A stretch of 10,385 nucleotides of DNA, from the NCBI GenBank assembly GCA_959018155.1, contig CAUEKH010000059.1, forward strand, positions 1 to 10,385. Direction: 5' to 3'. Each line of letters begins with the position of its first letter. Position 1 is the first letter of the stretch. The position numbers and the translations under genes are program-made. The stretch is from an uncultured Hungatella sp. GTDB taxonomy: Bacteria; Bacillota; Clostridia; Lachnospirales; Lachnospiraceae. Shown in pieces: positions 5,203 through 10,385 of this stretch. The notes below the pieces were generated by a model. That model made no database searches, was not told where the DNA came from, and was given only the letters and a program-made list of their open reading frames with translations.

Positions 5203-7614
5203 ATGAACGAGCGGATGAATCTGAGGGCTGAAGCTGTAAAACGGCGCAGAAGGCGTAAAAGAAAGAGGCTGATCAGGCGTGTATCCACGGGGTTTTTAGT
5301 GGCAGCTGCGGCAGTCTATCTGTCCATTGGCCTGAACTATAGGGATAAATTTTTACCGAATACGATGGTGGGCGGTATTTCTGTGTCAGGGCTGACGATT
5401 ACAGAGGCGACTTCCAGAATCACCGAAGATGTCCGTCAATACCAACTGGTCTTAGAGGAACGGGGAGGAAGGGAAGAACGGATAAGCGGTCAGGAAATGG
5501 ATTTGCATCCTGTTTTCGACGGAACCATGGAGAGAATCCTGCAGGAGCAAAATCCCTTATTGTGGGGGCTGCGGTTGATAAATGGTACGGCATTTCCGTC
5601 AGGCTATCAGGTGGAATACGATAAAGACAGGCTGAAAAGGGCGGTGGAGGCTTTGGACTGTATGGATCCGGAACAGATAGAGGAGCCGGTGGATGCACAC
5701 TTAGATTATGTGGAAGGGAGCGGCCTGCAGATTATAAAGGAAATACAGGGAAATGCACCGGTTCCTGAAAGGCTTTTGGAGGAAATCCGGAAAGCGGTTT
5801 TGGGTCTGGAGGACAGGATTTCCCTGGAATTACTCTCCTTATACAGGGAGCCGCACCTCCAGGAACAGGACCCGGGCCTTATAAGGCAGTGGGAAGCGCG
5901 TAAAAAATATGCGGATATGACGGTGGTGTATCGGTTTGGAGATAAGACCGAGATATTAGAAGGCTCGGAAATCTGCCAATGGCTGAAACCAACTGGAGAG
6001 AATAGCGGGAACAAAGGAAATACAGAAGGAGTCGGCATGGCCGAAACTGTCCCGGCCGGAAACCGTAAAGAGGAAGGTCCCGTCTATGAAGATACTGGCA
6101 GCGAAGCGGTTACGGTAGACCGAACAAAAGTGGAGGAGTTTGTACAGGCCCTTTCCAAAAAGTATAATACAGCCTATTGTACAAAAAGGTTTAAGACGTC
6201 CTATGGGCCTTTTGTGAATATCACAAAAGGTAACTACGGCTGGCTGATTGACAAGAAAGCGGAAACCGATGCACTGGTGGAAATCATAGAGTCCGGTGTA
6301 AGCCAGGAGCGTGTGCCAGTCTATGCGCAGAAAGCGGCCAGTTACGAAGCACCTGATTATGGAAATACTTATGTAGAAATAAATCTTACGGCTCAGCACC
6401 TGTTCTTTTATAAAGAGGGGAAGCTGCTGGTGGAATCGGATTTTGTGTCCGGAAATGAGTCTAAAGGCTGGAGTACCCCGGCCGGGGCGTATGAGTTGAC
6501 ATACAAGCAGCGCAATGCCGTCTTGAGGGGAAAAAACTACAATACTCCGGTCAGCTATTGGATGCCGTTTAATGGTAATATCGGGATGCACGATGGCTAT
6601 TGGCGTTCCAGCTTCGGAGGTACCATTTATAAAAAGAACGGTTCCCATGGCTGCGTGAATCTGCCACCGGCGGTGGCAAAGATAATATACGAAAACATTG
6701 AGGCTCACATGCCAGTGCTGTGCTACCATCTGGAAGGAACGGAGAGTAAGAAAACGAGTTCTTTACCTGGAGGAAAAACATCTTCCTATGAGAAGCCTTC
6801 ATCGACCGGGAAGGAGGGAACTTCGGGGAAGGAGGCACATACAGCGGTAGAAAGTCCAACCGGTGTGGAAAGTCCATCGGGTGTAGAAAGTCCAACCGGC
6901 GCAAAAAGACCAACTGGAGCGGAAAGCCCATCCGGTGTAAAAAGTCCAACCGGCAAGGAATCCCCATCTGGTGAGGAAAGCCCATCTGGCGCGGTAATTC
7001 CAACTGGCGGAGAAAGTCCATCAGGTGTAAAAAGTCCAACTGGCGAGGAATCCCCATCTGGAGTGGAAAGCCCAACCGGCGTGAAAAGTCCAACTGGCGC
7101 GGAAAGCCCAACTGGCGTGGAAAGTTCAACCGGCGCGGAATCTCCAACCGGCGTGGAAAGTCCAACTGGCGCGGAAAGCCCATCTGGCGAGGAAAGTCCA
7201 ACCGGCGAGGAAAGTCCAACCGGTGTAGAAAGTCCAACCGGCATAGAAAGTCTATCCGGTGCAGAAAGTCCATCTGGCGCAGAAAACCCATATGGTGTGA
7301 AAAGTCTATCCGGTGTAGAAAAGCCAACCGGCGCGGAAAGTCCAACCGGAGCGGAAAGCCCATCCGGTGTGGAAAGCCCAACCGGCGCGAAAAGTCCATC
7401 CAGCGCAAAAGTCCCCTCCGGAACGGGGACCTCCATTAGCGCAAAAATACCTTCGGGAAGTTCGACGCCGGGAGGCAGCCCGTCTCAGACGGAGGGGATC
7501 GGACGGCAGCCAGGAAACCACTCTCCCCAGTCTCCAGATGAGAGTGGGGAAAACCAGATAACGGTTCCGGTTTTGCCTGCGCCATCAGATACCGTTATTC
7601 CCATACAGCCATAG
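5203..7614 (+). CDS. Membrane-anchored YkuD L,D-transpeptidase with hexapeptide-repeat tail
   Basis: This 803-residue enzyme should form 3-3 peptidoglycan cross-links or attach proteins to peptidoglycan outside the cell. A very basic N-terminus (RRRRRKRKR, 14-22) precedes one membrane segment (about 27-45), giving a type II anchor. A region like peptidoglycan-binding domain 4 follows (about 50-260, NTMVGGISVSGLTITEA), then a Gly/Glu-rich insert (264-304). A second such region (305-378) ends before the YkuD domain (about 388-510). Catalytic residues are all visible: H463 in GMHDG and S481-H482-G483-C484-V485-N486. Proteins of this family usually end soon after the catalytic domain. Here about 290 more residues follow, with 32 hexad repeats at 549-740 and a Pro/Ser-rich end. 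No LPXTG sorting signal or C-terminal membrane segment is seen. AGGAGG at 5186-5191 supports the start, with the ATG at 5215 as an alternative. The next gene starts 17 bases after the stop. Confidence 0.93.
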   Translation: MNERMNLRAEAVKRRRRRKRKRLIRRVSTGFLVAAAAVYLSIGLNYRDKFLPNTMVGGISVSGLTITEATSRITEDVRQYQLVLEERGGREERISGQEMDLHPVFDGTMERILQEQNPLLWGLRLINGTAFPSGYQVEYDKDRLKRAVEALDCMDPEQIEEPVDAHLDYVEGSGLQIIKEIQGNAPVPERLLEEIRKAVLGLEDRISLELLSLYREPHLQEQDPGLIRQWEARKKYADMTVVYRFGDKTEILEGSEICQWLKPTGENSGNKGNTEGVGMAETVPAGNRKEEGPVYEDTGSEAVTVDRTKVEEFVQALSKKYNTAYCTKRFKTSYGPFVNITKGNYGWLIDKKAETDALVEIIESGVSQERVPVYAQKAASYEAPDYGNTYVEINLTAQHLFFYKEGKLLVESDFVSGNESKGWSTPAGAYELTYKQRNAVLRGKNYNTPVSYWMPFNGNIGMHDGYWRSSFGGTIYKKNGSHGCVNLPPAVAKIIYENIEAHMPVLCYHLEGTESKKTSSLPGGKTSSYEKPSSTGKEGTSGKEAHTAVESPTGVESPSGVESPTGAKRPTGAESPSGVKSPTGKESPSGEESPSGAVIPTGGESPSGVKSPTGEESPSGVESPTGVKSPTGAESPTGVESSTGAESPTGVESPTGAESPSGEESPTGEESPTGVESPTGIESLSGAESPSGAENPYGVKSLSGVEKPTGAESPTGAESPSGVESPTGAKSPSSAKVPSGTGTSISAKIPSGSSTPGGSPSQTEGIGRQPGNHSPQSPDESGENQITVPVLPAPSDTVIPIQP
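6847..7476 (+). repeat. 18-base tandem coding repeat (32 exact-length units plus decayed end)
   Basis: Thirty-two consecutive 18-base units (6847-7422) encode hexapeptides of consensus [V/A/E]-[E/K]-S-P-[T/S]-G without a single indel. Three degenerate units follow (7423-7476: TGTSIS, AKIPSG, SSTPGG). Unit length is a multiple of three, so other frames also stay open on the minus strand. Identity varies: most variation is at hexad position 1 and at E/K in position 2, while Pro and Gly are nearly fixed. Units 6-7 (6937-6972) and 11-12 (7027-7062) match at 33 of 36 bases, including rare TCC serine codons, showing a higher-order five-unit duplication. The encoded segment should be an extended, charged, flexible linker. 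Confidence 0.95.
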
Positions 7615-7631
7615 AACAGAAGGAGAGCAGG

Positions 7632-9023
7632 ATGCCAATTAATTCATTTAAAGATTACCCCATGTCCTGGAAGCCGGACAAAGAGAAGTTAGCCTATCCG
7701 ATCTATTACAGTCTGGCTGATTTGTTGGAGCAGGATATAAAGAGTGGAAAACTGGCCGCCCACACAAAGCTTCCACCTCAGAGGGAACTGGCCGACTTTT
7801 TGGACCTGAATTTAAGTACTATCACAAAAGCGTACAGACTTTGCGAACTGCGGGGGCTGATTCATGCCTCCACGGGAAGAGGAACGTATGTAACTCCTTA
7901 TGCAAATGTTCCCACTTCAACCGTGGAAAAGAACTCCGGCCCCAGGATTGAGCTGGCGGCTATCCACCCATTTTATGAGTCGAATGCCATGGTCCGGGAT
8001 CTGACGATGGAGATTTTAAAGAGGCCTTATTCGGAGCAGCTGTTTGAGTATTCCCACCCGCTGGGAGATAAGGGGCAGATTCTGGCGGCTTCCCGGTGGC
8101 TGCAGCGGTTTGGCCTGGATGCAGACGAGCACAATACCATCATTGCGGCCGGAGCACAAAACGCCCTTGCCACTATCTTTACCACCTTATTTGAAGCGGG
8201 GGACCGCATTGCCGTGGATACCTACACATATCCTAATTTTATCAGTCTGGCGAACCAGCTTTATCTGCAGCTGATCCCCATTGAGCATGACGAATTCGGG
8301 ATGCGCCCGGAGGAACTGGAAATTGCCTGCGCCCTCAGTAAGGTGAAGGGGATTTATATGATGCCGGCAGGCGGAAATCCAACGAATATCGCGTTTTCTG
8401 CCGGGCGAAGGCGGGAGATTGCACAGATTATAAAGAAAAGGAAGTTGATTGCAGTTGAGGATGACAATTATGCCTCATTACTGGAGCCGGTCTATAGCCC
8501 CCTTACGCTGGAAGCACCGGAACAGTGTATCTATATCAGCGGGCTGTCAAAACCTCTCTGTCCAGGGCTCAGGATTGCATACTTATATGTGCCTCAGCAA
8601 TATATCAATCCCCTGGAACTGGGAATGTTCAGCCAGAATTTAAAGATATCGTCTCTCAATATGGAAATAGCTGCTGAAATTATCCGAAGCGGGCTGGCCC
8701 TGAAAATAATTCGAAAGAAACGGGCTGCGGCTGCCGCGCGAAATAAGATTTATGCCTCCTGGTTTCCTGACAGCAATCTTCGGATGGAGTCCTACTATCA
8801 ATGGCTGGAACTTCCGCCCCATCTTACAGGGAAGCTGTGCGAGGCTGAACTTTCCGCCAGAGGGGTCAGCATATTTGGAGCGGAACGGTTCTATGTGGGG
8901 AACAAGAGCAAGGCCAATGCTGTGAGAGTGGCCACCAGTTCTGCCGAAAGCGACCAGCAGCTGTGCCAGGGGCTGGAAGTCCTTCGGGAATTTATTCAGA
9001 AGCAGGAGGGACATCCGGTATAA
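7632..9023 (+). CDS. MocR-type regulator (GntR HTH plus aminotransferase-like domain)
   Basis: The 463-residue protein has the MocR/PdxR architecture: an N-terminal GntR winged helix (about 20-90; LPPQRELADFLDLNLSTITKAYRLCELRGLI, then GRGTYV) and a C-terminal fold-type I aminotransferase-like domain. Cofactor residues are present: N249 in GGNPTN, D277/D278 with Y280 in EDDNYASL, and the Schiff-base lysine K307 in SGLSKPLCPGLRIAYL. It therefore probably binds pyridoxal phosphate. Such proteins sense PLP or amino-compound ligands and control nearby genes, often vitamin B6, GABA or amino acid metabolism. The target here is unknown; no divergent partner gene is adjacent. It follows the transpeptidase by 17 bases with AAGGAG before the ATG and no terminator between, so co-transcription is likely. 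An alternative start at 7671 is less well placed. It could regulate the transpeptidase, but that is only an inference from position. Confidence 0.92.
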   Translation: MPINSFKDYPMSWKPDKEKLAYPIYYSLADLLEQDIKSGKLAAHTKLPPQRELADFLDLNLSTITKAYRLCELRGLIHASTGRGTYVTPYANVPTSTVEKNSGPRIELAAIHPFYESNAMVRDLTMEILKRPYSEQLFEYSHPLGDKGQILAASRWLQRFGLDADEHNTIIAAGAQNALATIFTTLFEAGDRIAVDTYTYPNFISLANQLYLQLIPIEHDEFGMRPEELEIACALSKVKGIYMMPAGGNPTNIAFSAGRRREIAQIIKKRKLIAVEDDNYASLLEPVYSPLTLEAPEQCIYISGLSKPLCPGLRIAYLYVPQQYINPLELGMFSQNLKISSLNMEIAAEIIRSGLALKIIRKKRAAAAARNKIYASWFPDSNLRMESYYQWLELPPHLTGKLCEAELSARGVSIFGAERFYVGNKSKANAVRVATSSAESDQQLCQGLEVLREFIQKQEGHPV

Positions 9024-9035
9024 AGAAGCCAATCA

Positions 9036-9061
9036 GAGTGTCACTCACCACCTGGATCAGG
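9036..9061. repeat. Two small adjacent inverted repeats
   Basis: GAGTG-T-CACTC (9036-9046) and CCTG-GAT-CAGG (9051-9061) are perfect short palindromes just after the MocR stop. They may be chance or part of the structured convergent intergenic region. Confidence 0.35.
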
Positions 9062-9063
9062 AA

Positions 9064-9099
9064 CGGCTGTGAAAGCGAAATCAATCGCTTTCACAGCCG
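9064..9099. terminator. 15-bp perfect hairpin between convergent genes
   Basis: CGGCTGTGAAAGCGA (9064-9078) pairs perfectly with TCGCTTTCACAGCCG (9085-9099) around a six-base loop. It lies 41 bases after the MocR stop and 60 bases beyond the catalase stop on the other strand. A bidirectional transcription end is the simplest reading. Neither strand has a proper U-tract, so intrinsic termination is uncertain; mRNA 3' protection is possible. Confidence 0.6.
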
Positions 9100-9106
9100 C
9101 TCTGTC

Positions 9107-9127
9107 AGCCATCTCAACGAAATGGCT
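9107..9127 (-). terminator. Secondary hairpin near the catalase end
   Basis: AGCCAT (9107-9112) pairs with ATGGCT (9122-9127) around a nine-base loop. It lies downstream of the minus-strand catalase stop. The stem is short and no U-tract follows on the minus strand, so its function is doubtful. Confidence 0.3.
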
Positions 9128-9158
9128 TAATTCCCGGGTTGTTGTATGCGGTACACAT

Positions 9159-10385
9159 TTACAGTGTTGCCTTAATCAGTGACTCCTGGTTTCCCTTTGC
9201 CAGTTCCATCACACGGTCCATATTGAGTCCCAGGGCTTCCGTCATCTTGGTTCCGTATTCCGGATCGGCCCAGTAGCAGTGAACCGCATGGCGGTACTTG
9301 ATATTCTCGGTGACTGGTGCGATATTGCGCGCCGTATTGCTGATTAAGAGTTCCTTCTTGTCCTCTGTTAAGACTCTCCAGAGATTGCCGCCGGCTAAGA
9401 AGCAGTCGTCAGTCGGATCGTCCTTGGGATCGTAGGCGTACATGGCGCCGTCTAAATCCAGCGCCGGTTCCATCACATCCGGCTGTGCCGCCCACTCGCC
9501 CATGCTGTTGGGGCTGTAGGCCGGAGCGCCGCCGTAGTTGCCGTCGGTGCGCATTAATCCGTCGCGGTGGTAATCGTGGACTTCGACCTTTGGCCGGTTG
9601 ACCGGAATCTGGTTGTAGTTGACGCCGAGACGGTAACGCTGGGCGTCGCCGTAGACGAAGAGCCGCCCCTGAAGGAACTTGTCAGGCGAGAAGCCAATAC
9701 CCGGAACCACGTGAGCCGGGGTAAATGCGGCCTGTTCCACTTCTGCAAAGTAATTTTCCGGATTGCGGTTCAGTTCCAGGATCCCCACTTCATGAAGCGG
9801 GAATTCGGAGTGATGCCAGATCTTCGTGATATCGAAGGGGTTCTCGTAGTGGTTCTTTGCCTGTTCCTCTGTCATAATCTGCACGTACATCTTCCAGCGC
9901 GGATAGTCCCCCATCTCAATGGCATTGTATAAATCACGTCCATGGCTTTCTCTGTCCTTGGCGATGAGCGCTTCTGCTTCCTCATCCGTTAAGTTCTTAA
10001 TGCCCTGCAGCGTTTTAAAATGGAATTTACACCACACCCGTTCATTCTTCTCGTTATAAAGGCTGAAGGTGTGTTCCCCGTAGAAGTGCATATGGCGGAA
10101 GGAGGCCGGAATGCCGCGGTCCGACATGACTACGGTCGTCTGGTGAAATGTCTCCGGCAGCAGGGTCCAGAAATCCCAGTTATTCTGTGCCGAACGCATC
10201 CCCGTTCTCGGATCCCGCTTGACAGCTCTGTTTAAATCAGGGAAATTATGTACGTCGCGCAGGAAGAAGGTTGGCGTATTGTTGCCGACCAAATCCCAGT
10301 TGCCTTCATCGGTATAGAACTTGACAGCCACACCGCGGATATCGCGCTCTGCATCGGCAGCCCCTCGCTCCCCGGCTACAGTAGA
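9159..10385 (-). CDS. katA: Monofunctional haem catalase, N-terminus outside window
   Basis: Catalase converts hydrogen peroxide to water and oxygen in the cytoplasm. The frame stays open to the window edge and reads [18 protein letters not shown] there, a classic internal catalase motif. The annotated part (408 codons plus stop) is therefore incomplete at its 5' end, probably lacking roughly 70-80 residues including the distal histidine. Visible are [17 protein letters not shown] with the active-site asparagine, [72 protein letters not shown], and the proximal haem-ligand motif [14 protein letters not shown] (tyrosine codon at 9651-9653). The C-terminus ends shortly after [20 protein letters not shown], as in small-subunit catalases like Bacillus KatA, with no flavodoxin-like extension. 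It converges on the MocR gene. The promoter and any PerR site lie outside the window. Family certain; the katA symbol rests on resemblance to Gram-positive KatA. Confidence 0.95.
   Translation of the reverse strand, partial: STVAGERGAADAERDIRGVAVKFYTDEGNWDLVGNNTPTFFLRDVHNFPDLNRAVKRDPRTGMRSAQNNWDFWTLLPETFHQTTVVMSDRGIPASFRHMHFYGEHTFSLYNEKNERVWCKFHFKTLQGIKNLTDEEAEALIAKDRESHGRDLYNAIEMGDYPRWKMYVQIMTEEQAKNHYENPFDITKIWHHSEFPLHEVGILELNRNPENYFAEVEQAAFTPAHVVPGIGFSPDKFLQGRLFVYGDAQRYRLGVNYNQIPVNRPKVEVHDYHRDGLMRTDGNYGGAPAYSPNSMGEWAAQPDVMEPALDLDGAMYAYDPKDDPTDDCFLAGGNLWRVLTEDKKELLISNTARNIAPVTENIKYRHAVHCYWADPEYGTKMTEALGLNMDRVMELAKGNQESLIKATL

Noticed and set aside
6847..7422. CRISPR array or collagen-like domain
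   Set aside because: Units are contiguous 18-mers with no spacers and encode protein in frame. Glycine occurs every sixth residue, not every third, so it is not collagen.
6569..7436. Long minus-strand open frames (279 and 216 residues) across the transpeptidase repeat
   Set aside because: They are by-products of an 18-base repeat whose unit is a multiple of three and lacks stops in those frames. The plus frame has the catalytic domain, ribosome binding site and promoter.
9070..9083. CcpA cre-like sequence in TGAAAGCGAAATCA
   Set aside because: It has a mismatch at a key position, lies at the ends of two convergent genes with no promoter nearby, and is explained as an arm of the hairpin.
1..10385. 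tRNA, rRNA, insertion sequences, attachment sites or defence genes
   Set aside because: None was seen on either strand. Almost all of the window is accounted for by the listed genes, and the gaps hold only the promoters, hairpins and repeats described.

Overview
The window looks like chromosomal DNA from a Gram-positive member of the Clostridia, most likely a Lachnospiraceae-type gut bacterium. This is inferred from moderate base composition, strong AGGAGG-type ribosome binding sites, consensus sigma-A promoters, and a gene set typical of that group: a CarD/CdnL-family regulator, a YkuD L,D-transpeptidase with a basic N-terminal anchor, a MocR regulator and cytoplasmic GH3/GH4 glycosidases. 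Nothing in the sequence fixes the genus.

Positions 1-3667 hold a carbohydrate pair on the plus strand: a family 3 glycosidase, then after a 59-base gap a family 4 NAD/Mn-type glycosidase whose CHEV motif points to an LplD-like alpha-galacturonidase. Neither has a signal peptide, so both should act on imported oligosaccharides, plausibly pectin-derived. Positions 3668-4265 hold a well-formed promoter, a perfect 19-base palindrome just downstream of it, and an unrecognised 159-residue acidic protein.

Positions 4266-5025 hold a CarD-family gene. A strong promoter precedes it, but an intrinsic terminator lies between that promoter and the start codon. A 16-base tandem repeat that begins inside the last codons of the gene follows, and then a long hairpin. 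Positions 5026-7614 hold an 803-residue membrane-anchored L,D-transpeptidase. Its C-terminal quarter is 32 uninterrupted hexapeptide repeats (consensus [VAE]-[EK]-S-P-[TS]-G), which is the most unusual coding feature here. A MocR-type (GntR plus aminotransferase domain) regulator follows 17 bases later, up to 9023.

The region 9024-9158 between convergent genes contains several inverted repeats, including a 15-bp perfect stem. From 9159 to the right edge, on the minus strand, lies the C-terminal part of a monofunctional haem catalase. Its reading frame stays open to the last base of the window, so its N-terminus is outside.

Most of the window is ordinary accessory and housekeeping content, and I see no defence system, mobile element, tRNA or rRNA. 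The parts most worth a second look are the repeat tail of the transpeptidase, the promoter-terminator arrangement before the CarD gene, and the promoter/palindrome/hairpin leader of the unrecognised gene.
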